This document shows, piece after piece, positions 1 through 11,300 of a stretch of 33,235 bases of DNA (the first letter of the stretch is position 1; each line of letters starts with the position of its first letter). The stretch is taken from contig JAUWEC010000006.1 of assembly GCA_030608465.1 (NCBI GenBank), positions 1 through 33,235 on the forward strand, written 5' to 3'. A model generated the notes under the pieces. That model saw only the letters and a program-made list of their open reading frames with translations, had not been told where the DNA came from and did not search any database. The stretch comes from Chloroflexota bacterium (GTDB lineage: Bacteria; Chloroflexota; Anaerolineae; Anaerolineales; UBA11858). A program made the translations under genes and the position numbers.

Positions 1-489
1 ATCTTTCAGTTTGTTTACCATAATCAACCCAGAGGACACGGTTAATAAAAATAATGACATAAAAGGTATGTCTTTAGGATTAATAAAAGCGTGGCCAAAG
101 AGGAGGGGTTGAGTATTGAACAAGGCAGAAGTAACAAAGGCTAATTGCGGTGAAAGAAAATGTAAACAGATAGAGTAAAATGCGATTATTGCCAGGATAA
201 ATGAGAGGAAATGGATATGATGCCATGCCTGAATATTTGATAAATTGGGATTTATCAAACGTATTAAATCCCCTCCGAATTTTGCCAAAACAAAATAAAT
301 GGGGCCTTTATCTTCAATCCTTGGATTGGGTTCTAGGTTTGAATACCTAACAATTGATTCTAGGGCATATTCATATCTCACATTTTCGTCAGTAGAGTCT
401 CCGAAATCACCCCCGTAGAAAACCGCAAATAGCATGTTGAATGTAATTAATACTATGAAGAGAAAGTGTTTTGAAATAATATTCTTCAT
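1..489 (-). CDS. Partial membrane protein, GT-C / ArnT-like glycosyltransferase family (C-terminus beyond window)
   Basis: Reverse strand from ATG at 489 reads MKNIISKHFLFIVLITFNMLFAVFYGGDFGDSTDENVRYEYALES...AFINPKDIPFMSLFLLTVSSGLMVNKLKD with no stop to the window edge. Hydrophobic N-terminus, acidic first loop and an NPKD.PF motif are GT-C-like. Missing from the ORF track because it is cut by the edge. Confidence 0.65.
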   Translation of the reverse strand, partial: MKNIISKHFLFIVLITFNMLFAVFYGGDFGDSTDENVRYEYALESIVRYSNLEPNPRIEDKGPIYFVLAKFGGDLIRLINPNLSNIQAWHHIHFLSFILAIIAFYSICLHFLSPQLAFVTSALFNTQPLLFGHAFINPKDIPFMSLFLLTVSSGLIMVNKLKD

Positions 490-972
490 CACAGAATCGT
501 CCTTACTGAAAGAATCAATTACTGATGATTATTATCTTTTGTTATCAAAATTTCGATCATAGATGTGAGTAATAGACAAATTATATGATATCTCTTCACT
601 TGTTACAATTGGCTAGAGCAGGAACACTGTTGTGGAGGTTTTTCCCAAGAGCACCTCTTGCCCCCGGTTGGGTTACTGCCATTATGATACTATTCTAGAA
701 TGGGCAGCAAATCTGAACTCGTAATAATTATTGTTAGTAGTGGATAGTTTAGGATAAGGATACAAAGATCAATTTTAAGGATAATTATTGCGTAAACTGA
801 CTGAATAGTTTTCTATGCTATCAATCATTTTAGGAATGGCTTATAATTTATCTAGAATTGAAAAACCAATTTTATTTTGCGGCTATTGATTCAAATTTAT
901 AACTCTGAAAGAAAACAAAATCCAGGGTTGCGATTTTCTTAAGTTCGAGTTTTTTATCTCTTGGAGAAGTCG

Positions 973-1923
973 ATGAAGGTTTCAGTGATTATTCCTGTAT
1001 ACAATGAACGCGAGACATTATCAGAATTAGTTAAAACTCTGTTTAATACCCTGCGAGACCAACCGTATAGTTGGGAAATCCTTTTCATTGATGATGGGAG
1101 CAGCGATGGGAGTTTTCAGCAATTGAAATCTATTGCAGAAGAAAATCCTGAGCATATTATTGTGATTGCCTTGCGCAGGAACTTTGGCCAAACTGCAGCT
1201 ATCGCGGCTGGAATTGATTATGCTGCGGGTGATATTCTTGTCCTTATGGATGCAGATATGCAAAACGATCCCACCGACATTCCTCTTTTATTGAAGAAGA
1301 TTGATGAAGGGTACGATGTAGTTAGCGGTTGGAGAGTTAACCGGAAAGATAAAATATTCACCCGGATTATTCCATCAAAAATTGCTAATAAACTTATCTC
1401 ATGGGTGACGGGAGTACATTTACATGATTATGGCTGTTCCCTAAAGGCTTATCGAAAAGACATTCTGACTGGTTTTCGCTTGTATGGTGAAATGCATCGC
1501 TTTATTCCAGCTTATGCAGCTCATGTTGGAGCGAGGATAACAGAAGTTGAAGTAAAGCATCACCCACGAAGGTCTGGAAAAACCAAGTATGGTTTGGAAC
1601 GGACTTTAAAGGTTGTCTTGGATCTTTTCACTGTAAAGTTTTTGATCAGTTATTCTCAAAACCCCCTGTATCTATTTGGAGGACTTGGATTATTCTTGTT
1701 GCTGGGTGGTATGGGTATCTTGTTTTTCCTATTGATCCGCCGCGTAGGTTTAGGTATATCTCCCTTTTCGTCTCCCCTCTTCCCTGCCTCAATTATGATT
1801 GTATTGATGGGTTTTCAATCAATCTTAATGGGGCTTATTGCTGAGCTGCTGGTACGCACATATCATGAAGCTCAAGATAAACCTACCTATGCAATTCGTA
1901 AAATAATCAACGAGGATAATTGA
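973..1923 (+). CDS. Glycosyltransferase family 2 (dolichyl/undecaprenyl-phosphate sugar synthase type) with two C-terminal TM helices
   Basis: VSVIIPVYNERETLSELV, IDDGSSDGS, LMDADMQNDP, GCSLKAYR, hydrophobic C-terminus. Track start TTG 961 overlaps the Shine-Dalgarno GGAG; ATG 973 preferred. Confidence 0.88.
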   Translation: MKVSVIIPVYNERETLSELVKTLFNTLRDQPYSWEILFIDDGSSDGSFQQLKSIAEENPEHIIVIALRRNFGQTAAIAAGIDYAAGDILVLMDADMQNDPTDIPLLLKKIDEGYDVVSGWRVNRKDKIFTRIIPSKIANKLISWVTGVHLHDYGCSLKAYRKDILTGFRLYGEMHRFIPAYAAHVGARITEVEVKHHPRRSGKTKYGLERTLKVVLDLFTVKFLISYSQNPLYLFGGLGLFLLLGGMGILFFLLIRRVGLGISPFSSPLFPASIMIVLMGFQSILMGLIAELLVRTYHEAQDKPTYAIRKIINEDN

Positions 1924-3071
1924 TGCGAATATTGGTTTTAACGCATGAATTTCCCCCGGTGGGAGGAGGAGGAGGTCATGTCGCGAAAGATCTTTGTCAA
2001 GGTCTATCGGAATTAGGTCATGAGATTAAGATTCTTTCTGCTGGTATCCTGGGTGGTATCCACGGGGAAACTGGAAGTTCTGAAAAAGAATATGAAATAA
2101 TTAGGGTGCCCACTCTGAGAAAGGACCCTTCCAGGGCAAGCATATTGGCCATGGTCTCTTACATTATCAATTCGGTTTTCAGGGGATTTTTTCTTTGTAA
2201 GCGTTGGAAACCTGAAGTGATCCATGTTCATTTTGCGGTTCCCGCTGGTCCGACAGCTTTGGTGCTGTCAAAATTGACTGGAATTCCTTATCTGTTAACC
2301 GTGCACTTAGGTGATATTCCTGGCGGAACACCGGATAAAACTGACCGGTGGTTTCGGTTTATTCAGCCATTTACCTTTCCCGTCTGGAAGCATGCTAAGC
2401 AGGTCATTGCTGTAAGTCAGTTTACTCGCAATTTAGCCCAAAACCACTATCAAGTTCCAATAAAAGTAATCCATAATGGAGTGGATATTCGGAAATTTAA
2501 ACCTGAAAAAATTGCTGCCCACAACCCTCCCAGGATTATTTTTGCGGGGCGTTTTGTACCCCAAAAAAATCCAATTTTAGTTATTCAAACTTTGGCTGAA
2601 CTAGGTGAATATGCGTGGGAGTTAGTCATGTTGGGAGATGGTCCGTTGTTTAAAGAGACGAAAGAGGAAGCCAAAAAACATGGATTAGAGGATCGAGTAA
2701 AATTTTCTGGTTGGGTACACCCTGATGATGTAAAGAAGGAATTTCAGCAAAGTGATATCTTATTTTTACCCTCAAAATCAGAGGGTTTACCTGTTGTAGG
2801 TGTCCAAGCTCTGGCATCTGGTTTGGCTTTAATAGTCAGTGATATTGGAGGTTTTATGGATATTGTTGAGCATGGGAAAAATGGGTACCTATGTGATACA
2901 GGTAGTTTGGAATCATATATCGCAAAGTTAAAGATGTTACTTTCAGATGAAATTCTACTGTCCAAATATCGTCAAGAATCACTCATTAAATCCAAGGAAT
3001 TTGATATTAATCGTATAGTTTCTTCTTATGAAACAGTCTTCATGGAAGTTGTCAAGAATGAAATTCTCTAA
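1923..3071 (+). CDS. Glycosyltransferase family 4 (GT-B)
   Basis: N-terminal LTHEFPPVGGGGGHVAKDL, IHNGVDIRKFKP, FAGRFVPQKNP, LPSKSEGLPVVGVQALASG. ATG overlaps the upstream stop (TGATG). Confidence 0.9.
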   Translation: MRILVLTHEFPPVGGGGGHVAKDLCQGLSELGHEIKILSAGILGGIHGETGSSEKEYEIIRVPTLRKDPSRASILAMVSYIINSVFRGFFLCKRWKPEVIHVHFAVPAGPTALVLSKLTGIPYLLTVHLGDIPGGTPDKTDRWFRFIQPFTFPVWKHAKQVIAVSQFTRNLAQNHYQVPIKVIHNGVDIRKFKPEKIAAHNPPRIIFAGRFVPQKNPILVIQTLAELGEYAWELVMLGDGPLFKETKEEAKKHGLEDRVKFSGWVHPDDVKKEFQQSDILFLPSKSEGLPVVGVQALASGLALIVSDIGGFMDIVEHGKNGYLCDTGSLESYIAKLKMLLSDEILLSKYRQESLIKSKEFDINRIVSSYETVFMEVVKNEIL

Positions 3072-4011
3072 ATATAGAAATCTAATAAAAATAATTGGAT
3101 CTCTGGTATCCCTGATCTTAATTGTGTCTCTGATGTTACAACAAGATTGGGATATCGCATTTTCTTTGCTGAATCAATTATCAATAATTAGTCTGTTAGC
3201 TGTATTTCTTCTCTATTTCGGAGGTACTCTATTAAATGGAATACGCTGGCTGATATTATTAAATATTGCAGAAATTGAAGTGCCCCTTATCGAGGTATTC
3301 AAAATTGCTTATGTGGGATCATTTGTGTCAAATTTTTTACCCTCAACAATAGGGGGAGATGGTGTTAGATTTGCTAGCTTACTAAGGTACGATACTAGGA
3401 AAAGAATATGCCTTGCTTCAATTATTATCGATAGGCTCCTGAATATTCTAGTTATGTTTCTTATCTTACCGTTTGCGTTTTTTACTTTTGTGCCTGAAAT
3501 TGTGCAATTATTTCAAAAACTATTCGATGATGAAAATGAATTTGGATCACGAATAATCCAATTCTCTCAAGTTAATATTCTGGGCGTATTCATTCCCAAG
3601 ATTAAAAATCAGATCCGAGAAACAATTTCGTTGATCGGAATTTATTGGAAAAATCCAAAATCCTTGTTCTTGGCTTTATTTGTTGCGGTTATTGCTTTAA
3701 TGTTTTCCTTTAGTGGAACATACCTAATGGCAGTGAGTTTAGGGATTAAGGTGAGCATATTTGAAGTTATTCAAATAGCATCAATAGTATATATCTTCGC
3801 CTTAATTCCCATTTCCTTTAATGGATTTGGGATTCGAGAACTTGTTATGACCACATTATATGTATCTCTGGGATCTACGATTATAGAGGCAACATTGTTA
3901 GCCTTAATTACAAGATTATTCATGGTAATAATATCTTCTGTTGGGGCTTTTTGGATGCCTCAGCTAATGTCAGATGTTGATCAAAAACAAATCCAAATTG
4001 CTGAACTTTAA
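3058..4011 (+). CDS. Lysylphosphatidylglycerol synthase TM region / UPF0104 (YbhN-type) integral membrane protein
   Basis: Multi-TM protein with NFLPSTIGGDGVR and ISFNGFGIRE motifs. Track start 3028 would overlap the upstream gene by 44 nt; ATG 3058 gives a short overlap. Confidence 0.8.
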   Translation: MKFSKYRNLIKIIGSLVSLILIVSLMLQQDWDIAFSLLNQLSIISLLAVFLLYFGGTLLNGIRWLILLNIAEIEVPLIEVFKIAYVGSFVSNFLPSTIGGDGVRFASLLRYDTRKRICLASIIIDRLLNILVMFLILPFAFFTFVPEIVQLFQKLFDDENEFGSRIIQFSQVNILGVFIPKIKNQIRETISLIGIYWKNPKSLFLALFVAVIALMFSFSGTYLMAVSLGIKVSIFEVIQIASIVYIFALIPISFNGFGIRELVMTTLYVSLGSTIIEATLLALITRLFMVIISSVGAFWMPQLMSDVDQKQIQIAEL

Positions 4012-4193
4012 GAGTTAGATATTTTGTATAGATTATATTTGGCGAAGGAATATTTATAGGTACTTTTCGGGGGTTTCTATTTATGAAATATATAATGCCA
4101 AGGGTAACTAAAGCAAATAGAGGGGATTTAGCAGGCCATTAAAGAAAATATGACATTGCTCGACAATATTTATAATTCAGGGTTTGATTAAAT

Positions 4194-6104
4194 ATGATGC
4201 CTCTGTTCCAGCGGATAAAAAAATCCATCGTGATTGGGCTATTTGGTATATTGATTGTTGTCAACCTGATATATATTGTGCCCGATATGGGGTCCTTCGG
4301 CTTGGGAATACTCTCAAACCTAGACCGTACGGGAACCTGGCGTGGGGCTCGATTTGCCCGAAGTGAAAATTTTGCAGATTATATAATGTTTCTCCGGACA
4401 GAAATTCCTGATACCGGAATTGTAGTCATACCTCCCGCAGAAGTCAGCATGTGGACGCTTTCCAACACGCATGCCATGCAGTTTTTCCTTGATCCGAGAG
4501 AAATTAAAAATTGTACGACCATCGATTGTGGTGCTTATTATATAGGAGGAGAAAATACCTATATCCTGATCATGGGCTTAAGTCAATTTCCGGGCGAAAT
4601 TATTCAAAACCAGACGGTAAACATCCGGATGCACAATGATACCTGGGGTGTCTATGGTCCCGAAGATGGTCTCGGGAAAGGGTCACCACCTGTTGATCTC
4701 ACCAGGTTTGAAATCTTGGCAACGGATATATTCCTTCCATTATTCTCCTTCATCTTATTGATATTAATTGGTTATTATTCCGCTTCCATGATACTTCCCG
4801 GATTACCACCCTGGTCTAGATTGGGAATTGGTTTTGGAGTTTTAATGGGGGTGTTTTCAGTTTCCGGGTACATATTTCTTTACCTGGGTTGGATTGAAAA
4901 CTTAGCCCTTTGCTTTTCCTTGTTATTTGGTTTATCTGTGATAATCCTGGTTGCTGCTTTGTTAACAAAGAAAGTACACTTGGGCATTATTACTGATTTA
5001 TTTGTTTGGGGTTCAACGCTGGAAATTTGGACAATCTTAATTGTTGTTTTGGGAGGTTTATACATCTTTCTAGCTGTTGGTGCAGGATTTCATGCAACCG
5101 ATTCCTATGTATTATGGGGTGCAAAAGGTGCAGGGCTCGCTTCCGAGGGCTTAAGTGGAGTGATCACGCGAGGAACGAATACGACGGCATATCCTTTACA
5201 TATTCCTCTGCTGATTGGGATGTTAATGGATTCTTTTGGAGACACACTGCCAGCCTCAAAGTTAATCTTCCCTATTTACTACTTGAGCCTTTTGTTGGTA
5301 GTGTATGGATTTTTGAAAGAAAGATCAGATTCCTTGCTGGCTGGTCTTAGCACGCTTGTCTTGGCAACAATGCCCATCCTGGCTCGCCATGCCAGGGTAG
5401 GATATGCAAATCTGCCCCTTACTTTTTACCTGGTTGTTGGGGTGATTTTATTTGTCCGGGCGCTATCTGAATCACATTCAAATTCTCAGCGTGTGTTATG
5501 GGTGGTGTCGGGTGCATTCTTTGCGCTGGCGATTTGGACGCGCCCAGAAGGTTTGTGGTTAGTGATCGGGATAATGATTGCTGGTCTAACCTGGCTATTC
5601 TTGTCGGGAGAGTTTAAAAATGTCCACAAAGTTTGGTTGGTAGGTATAATTCCACTTCTATTATGGGTGGGGTGGAAAGTGACCAGCAGCAGGTTTTATG
5701 TTGGCATTGATCCAGTGGAAGGAAATATAGAAAAACTCGTCCATCAATTCTCATTAAGTAATTTTCACCAAGGGGAGTTTATCCTGATCCTGAGATATTT
5801 CTTGAGACTGCTATATGATTTTCAAACTTGGGGAGCGGTTGGCCTTGGCTCTCTTATTGCGATCACAGTATTTTTCTTGTCGGCTCATAAACCGGACAGT
5901 AAACTTTGGATTTTATGGATGACATCTGTCTCCAGCCTTGTGGTCATCATTGTTATTTATTATGTATTTGCATTTGATCAATTACATGATATGGATTGGT
6001 GGTTAGGTGGAGGATTCAGCCGAATGATCATGCCCGGGATGACTTTATTGTGGGTTGGTGTTGCCTGGTTGTTACTGCAATCTAAAATACCAACAGGAAA
6101 TTAA
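4194..6104 (+). CDS. Large polytopic membrane protein, GT-C-like core behind an N-terminal extracytoplasmic domain
   Basis: TM helix, ~150-aa soluble region with two Cys (KNCTTIDCGAYYIGG), then many TM helices with GFHATDSYVLWGAKGAGLASEG and WTRPEGLW-type motifs. Confidence 0.7.
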   Translation: MMPLFQRIKKSIVIGLFGILIVVNLIYIVPDMGSFGLGILSNLDRTGTWRGARFARSENFADYIMFLRTEIPDTGIVVIPPAEVSMWTLSNTHAMQFFLDPREIKNCTTIDCGAYYIGGENTYILIMGLSQFPGEIIQNQTVNIRMHNDTWGVYGPEDGLGKGSPPVDLTRFEILATDIFLPLFSFILLILIGYYSASMILPGLPPWSRLGIGFGVLMGVFSVSGYIFLYLGWIENLALCFSLLFGLSVIILVAALLTKKVHLGIITDLFVWGSTLEIWTILIVVLGGLYIFLAVGAGFHATDSYVLWGAKGAGLASEGLSGVITRGTNTTAYPLHIPLLIGMLMDSFGDTLPASKLIFPIYYLSLLLVVYGFLKERSDSLLAGLSTLVLATMPILARHARVGYANLPLTFYLVVGVILFVRALSESHSNSQRVLWVVSGAFFALAIWTRPEGLWLVIGIMIAGLTWLFLSGEFKNVHKVWLVGIIPLLLWVGWKVTSSRFYVGIDPVEGNIEKLVHQFSLSNFHQGEFILILRYFLRLLYDFQTWGAVGLGSLIAITVFFLSAHKPDSKLWILWMTSVSSLVVIIVIYYVFAFDQLHDMDWWLGGGFSRMIMPGMTLLWVGVAWLLLQSKIPTGN

Positions 6105-6205
6105 CCCTTATCGAAAAGCAAATAATTCTGGATCAAGTTCCTGAGAGGATTATCGTAACTGGATGATGCAATAATGGGGGAATAACCAGTAAACTCCAAT
6201 TTTTT

Positions 6206-8068
6206 TCAGTATAACGGCCAGAGCAGGGGGAGCAGCAGAATTGTGATTAACATGGAGATCAAAATCAGTGGAATACCGACCCTTAAATAGTCTCTGAAGC
6301 AGTAATTGCCTGATCCCATCACCAGTGTGTTGACCGGGGATGCAACCGGCGAAGCATATGCCGTGGAGGCTGCAATGGCAACCAGCATCAGGAATGCCTG
6401 GGGCTGATATCCCAAGCGGAGAGCCAAAGAAAGCGCAATGGGGGCGATCAGAACAGTTGTGGCTGTGTTGGAAATCACCTGGGTAAATAGAGCAGTAATC
6501 AGGAACAAGGTTGCCAATGTTGGCAATTCCCCCAGTCCTCCCAGTGTGGATGCCATCCAATCTGAACCAACCTCTACTAGGCCAACTTTTTGTAAGGCGG
6601 TAGTCATCGGCAGCATGCCGGCGATCAGAATAATGCTTTTCCAATCCACACTATTATAGGCGTCCTTCATATCCAGACAGCCAGTGATGATCATTAAAAA
6701 TGCGGCGATTAACGTTGTGGTGGCAACCGGTAGCCAATTTGTAACCAGAAAAATTAACATTCCCGCCAAAATCAAGGATGATAGGATCATTTTTGAGCGG
6801 GGAGGGGTACCCTTCAACGCTTCCGGTTGACCCACAACCACAAAGTCACGGCGCTGATCAGTAAGCGCACGAATATTTTTCCAGGGTCCCTGAACAAACA
6901 AGGTATCGCCAAACTGAAGTTTTGTTTCTTTGAGAGATAAACTGCCCTCAGCCCCAGGGCGGTTGATTGCTAATACCGTTAATTGGTAGAGGCTGCCGAA
7001 TCGCGCTGATACGAGAGTTTTTCCTATCAACCGGGAGCGGGGAGGGAGTAGAATTTCAGCTACGCCTACTTCATTATTGACTAAAGATTTCTGGTCTTTT
7101 GCTTCTGCAGGCTGCACACCAAGCTGGAGGGTTGCAGCAGCGTGGGTGATGTCATTGATTTTTCCTTGACAGATCAAGATGTCATTTGGATAAACCACTG
7201 TATCGGGAGATAGTTTGACACTTACAGAGTCATTTTCCAGGAGGTTTAGACGATTATCTCCTACCCTTGATCCGGAACGCAGGATTTCCAGTACGGTCAC
7301 TTCAAAAGTGCTTCGCAGATCGCTTTGTAAAAGAGTTTTTCCCGCCAGGGGGGATTGGGTTCGTACGCGCAGACGATAAAGATCTTCTGGAAGTTTATAG
7401 ACTCGGACCAATTCTTCGGGGGAATCCACTCGCTGCAGTTTCGTCCTTGGTTTATGGTCTGGAAGAAGCCAGCGGCTGGTGAGAGCCAGGAAAAGGATCC
7501 CGGAAATAAGCAGCGTCAATCCAATAGGTGTGAAATCGAAAAATTGAAAAGGAGTGTAGCCATTTTCCAGCAGGAAATCGCTGACGATGATATTGGGAGG
7601 TGTTCCGATTAACGTCATTGCACCGCCAAGCAGCGATCCAAAGGAGAGCGGGATTAATAATTTTGAAGGATTTATGCCTTTTTTTCGGCTGATACTGATG
7701 ACTGCCGGCGCCATTACTGCTACTGTCCCGGTATCGCTGATAAAACCGGAGAGTAAAGCAACAGTCCCCATGATCAAAACCAGCAGCCGGAATTTGCTCT
7801 CTCCCGCAAAATGAACGATCTTTTGACTGATGGTATCCGCCAGGCCGGTTTCCATCACGGCGCCTCCGACGACAAAGAGGGCGGCTACCGTGATCACGAT
7901 CGGGCTGGAAAAACCTGTCAGGGCCTCATCAGGGGTGAGGATTCCGCTCACCATTAAACCGATCACCACTCCCAGGGCAACCAGATCCACCTGCAGCCAT
8001 TCGGTGATGAACAGCAGTATCGCTCCAGCTAATAAACCAATGGTGATCCACATCTCAAGAGTCATCAT
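6206..8068 (-). CDS. SLC13 / DASS-family permease with two internal RCK_C (TrkA-C) domains
   Basis: Two hydrophobic halves with repeated SDTGTVAVMAPAVISIS and SNTATTVLIAPIALSLA motifs, flanking two RCK_C-like segments (SPLAGKTLLQSDLRSTFEVTVLEILR...; SRLIGKTLVSARFGSLYQLTVLAINR...). Confidence 0.88.
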   Translation of the reverse strand: MMTLEMWITIGLLAGAILLFITEWLQVDLVALGVVIGLMVSGILTPDEALTGFSSPIVITVAALFVVGGAVMETGLADTISQKIVHFAGESKFRLLVLIMGTVALLSGFISDTGTVAVMAPAVISISRKKGINPSKLLIPLSFGSLLGGAMTLIGTPPNIIVSDFLLENGYTPFQFFDFTPIGLTLLISGILFLALTSRWLLPDHKPRTKLQRVDSPEELVRVYKLPEDLYRLRVRTQSPLAGKTLLQSDLRSTFEVTVLEILRSGSRVGDNRLNLLENDSVSVKLSPDTVVYPNDILICQGKINDITHAAATLQLGVQPAEAKDQKSLVNNEVGVAEILLPPRSRLIGKTLVSARFGSLYQLTVLAINRPGAEGSLSLKETKLQFGDTLFVQGPWKNIRALTDQRRDFVVVGQPEALKGTPPRSKMILSSLILAGMLIFLVTNWLPVATTTLIAAFLMIITGCLDMKDAYNSVDWKSIILIAGMLPMTTALQKVGLVEVGSDWMASTLGGLGELPTLATLFLITALFTQVISNTATTVLIAPIALSLALRLGYQPQAFLMLVAIAASTAYASPVASPVNTLVMGSGNYCFRDYLRVGIPLILISMLITILLLPLLWPLY

Positions 8069-8230
8069 AATCTCGCGTTGAGGAGAATCCAGATCCTAAC
8101 TCGTTTTAGTGTACCAAATCTTTTCCCGGAAAGAAAGAATGGCCAGACAACCAGGAAAGGGAGAACTTTCGTGCCCTCAGTATTATAGCCTGCCTGGCTC
8201 ATAATTCTAATCAAGTGTTTTCAAACAACG

Positions 8231-8261
8231 AGCCTCCTTTTGAACCCATCAAAAGGAGGCT
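8231..8261 (-). terminator. Perfect 12-bp stem, 7-nt loop hairpin downstream of the beta-helix lipoprotein gene
   Basis: AGCCTCCTTTTG-aacccat-CAAAAGGAGGCT just beyond the stop at 8301 (minus orientation). U-tract is poor, so terminator function is tentative. Confidence 0.5.
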
Positions 8262-8300
8262 GCTCTTTGTGCTTTACCGTTACAAGCATCTTGTTGAATA

Positions 8301-11300
8301 TTATTCTACCTGGGTGATTTGCAGTCCTTCTGCCAACACCCAGCCCTGCAGGCCGCCGGGTTCCATCCGGATTTTTACCCACGACTGATCTTCATTCCAA
8401 TTCAGTAGATAAACAGTCTGGTTGACCCCCAGGTTGCCAATCACCTGTTGATCCTCCCCAGGGGAGAGTTGGATTGGTAAACCTTGTTTTGAAACCGCAG
8501 TCGCCGCAAGGGCCATGGCGTCCGGTGACCTGTCTAGCGAGCGGACATAAATGTCGTCCAGGCAGAGCTCGGTTCCTGCCACGGACCGCAAACCAGCAAG
8601 TCCGCGTTGGCTGTGTTCCAGGGTTTGAGTTAACATTAATCGGCCATTAAGATAGGTGCGGACGGTGTTTCCTTCCACTTCAGCCCGGAACTGGTACCAT
8701 TCCCCCTCTTCAAAAGTCGTTTGAACTCCCTCCCAGTTGGTGCACTCCTCCCGGCTGCAGAAGATCTGGGTGATCTGTATTTTTTCCGATCCGATGTCGA
8801 TTGAGTGCTGGGAGTATACCTCAAACTCCCGCAGGCGAAGCCCAGCACCTTCGCCGCCAACCAGCCGCAACCGGGCATCCACCTGGTAGTCCTGCCAAAG
8901 CCGGGAACCAAATTCGGTCCCGGTTCCAGCTTCTTCACCATACCCGCAGTAAATCATCCGACCATCTTCCTCCACCAATTCAAAGGAATTATAGGAAGGC
9001 CAATGCCTAAAGACGCCCAGCTCCGTTTCAAAATCCAACCCTAGTAAAGTTCCCAGAAAAGGTGTTATTTCCGGGGTATAGACCTCGGGGGGATTTATTT
9101 GAGAAGCCTCAGTGGGAGTGATATTTACCAGAACATAGACGGGTAAGGATAGTAAGACCCCATCCGCCTCCACCGTACAGGTGATTGTTGTGAATCCTGT
9201 AGTCTCTGCTGTGACTAGTCCAGCATCATTTACCCCGGCAATAGCAGAATCCTCACTGCTGCAGGACTGCTGGTAGGTATCTGGATCAGCCACATATCCA
9301 GAGGTTGTACGGGCAGTGATTTTTAGCTGGGCATCCTCACCAGGACTGAGGAATAGGTTGGCACCATGACCAGCGACATTTGAGGTGATGAACATCCTGG
9401 ATAAAGTATTATCCGGGGATGGGAATGGGAAATCAGACCTGAGACCCATATCTACAAAGTTAAGATCTTCAAATCCCAGGTCATAAGCCGGGGAATCAAA
9501 ACGCAGGCGGTAGTCACCATTTTCAGGATCGATAAACAAGGGATCCCCAATTACTGAATTCTGGTCAAAACGGCCTTCCTCCAGCGCCTGCCAATCCTGC
9601 AGTGTGGTCACGCCAGGGATACCGGTAACCAGGTAGATGCCCTGCTTATTAAAGAAAAGGTTTTGATCAGACTGTCTCAGCAGAGAGCCTTCGTGTCCAA
9701 AACGGAACTTATAAATGGGTCCTTCATTGTGATAAAAGATATTGCCCACCACGTCAATGTCATTGGGAGGTGTATCAGATGCGGTTTGAGCTTCTCCACT
9801 AACTGAGAGGCTGTATTCCCGTGGAAAGATTACGCTGGTTAATTCCACATCATTAAAGGCCAGGATGTTGTTCTGGACCATTGTTTCAATATCCGCGGCA
9901 TCAATGACTCCATTGGTATACCCTCCACCCTGGAGCCCCATCTTCTCCACCAGATTGTTGGTGATGGTGTAACCCCGTGAGCCCTGGTCCATATAGATCC
10001 CCCCCTGGATGGAGAATAAGCCAAAGACATCATGAACGTAATTATTGTGGATTTGATTATCCGGACCAGCCCCTCCAAAGTATATCGGTCCCATATCCTG
10101 GCTGTCTTGCAGTACGTTGTGTATCTCATTAAATTCCACAAGGTTGTCTGAACCCGTAGATCTGTCTAGGTCACCAGTTCCCCCGATCCCGATTGCTCCT
10201 TTTGGAATATCGTGAAGGAGATTATGGGCGATGCGGTTATGGGAGCCGATGGAAATCTCAATCCCCCGTGCGGAAGGGACAATTGTTCCCGTGTGGTGGA
10301 TATGATTGTTGAGGATCAGATGACCATTGCTTTCGTTGACATCGCCCCAGTTCCCTTCAATTCGGATCGCCGATCCGCCTGTATATTGGATGAGGTTATT
10401 TTTTATGGTGATTCCCTGCACTCCATTTCCCCTGGTATAAATCGCCAGGCCGCCAACTTGCTGGAAACGATTTCCGTCAAAAGTGATTTGTTGAGCGTGT
10501 TCGAGATAAATGGCAAAGGCGGTTTCGTTCTCCGTAGTGAGATCCCGTACATCGGTATATCGAAAATCTAATCCCTGAAAGGTGATGTTTTTCACTGGAT
10601 CAGATTCGTTCCCTACCAGGTTGATCAGGACTCTGGTCTGGGGTGCAATGATGGTTTGATTCTCAATGGGGAGCGCCAGAGGCCAGTAATACAATTTATC
10701 GCCGTCCAGAAAGAACTCTCCCGGCGCGTCCAGGAGATCAAGGGAATTCTGGATAAAGTACTCTGTCCCCGGACCCAGCATATCTACCCAACGGGGGGAG
10801 ATCCCCATTAGGTTGGCCATGATCAAATTATCTTGATAGGAAAGTTCGCTGATCTTGCCGGGGTACGTCCGCCAGTGAAATTCGCCATGCATCCCGCCAT
10901 TCCAGGTCACCATTTCCAAGCGGGACCAATCAGTCAGGACCGGAAATGTTTCCGGGTCAAAATAAAAGCCTTCGTACTCATGTTCCGGATAGGCACTGGC
11001 AATCTTCAAGTAGGCGTGTTTCCCGGGGCTGATGGCTTTCGGATCCCGATTGGGATGTCGGGCAGGGACGCTGGTTTCACCGTTCTCGTAAAGGACTGAG
11101 AACTCCTTATCTACAGTTGTTGTGTAGATATTTTTGTCGTCAGGTTCCCAATCCATGAGGGTGATCCCTCCGCTAATGATCGGGGTCTCACCGGGGTAAT
11201 TCTGGTAGATGATCTGGAAACCGTTCTGTCCGGAATCATTTGCCCGAAAGTCCAGCGGCTTGTAGACTCCCTCCCGGATCAGGATCTTGATATCCTCGGT

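Noticed and set aside
6150-6644. 164-aa minus-strand ORF
   Set aside because: Overlaps the SLC13 permease gene in another frame and lacks family motifs.
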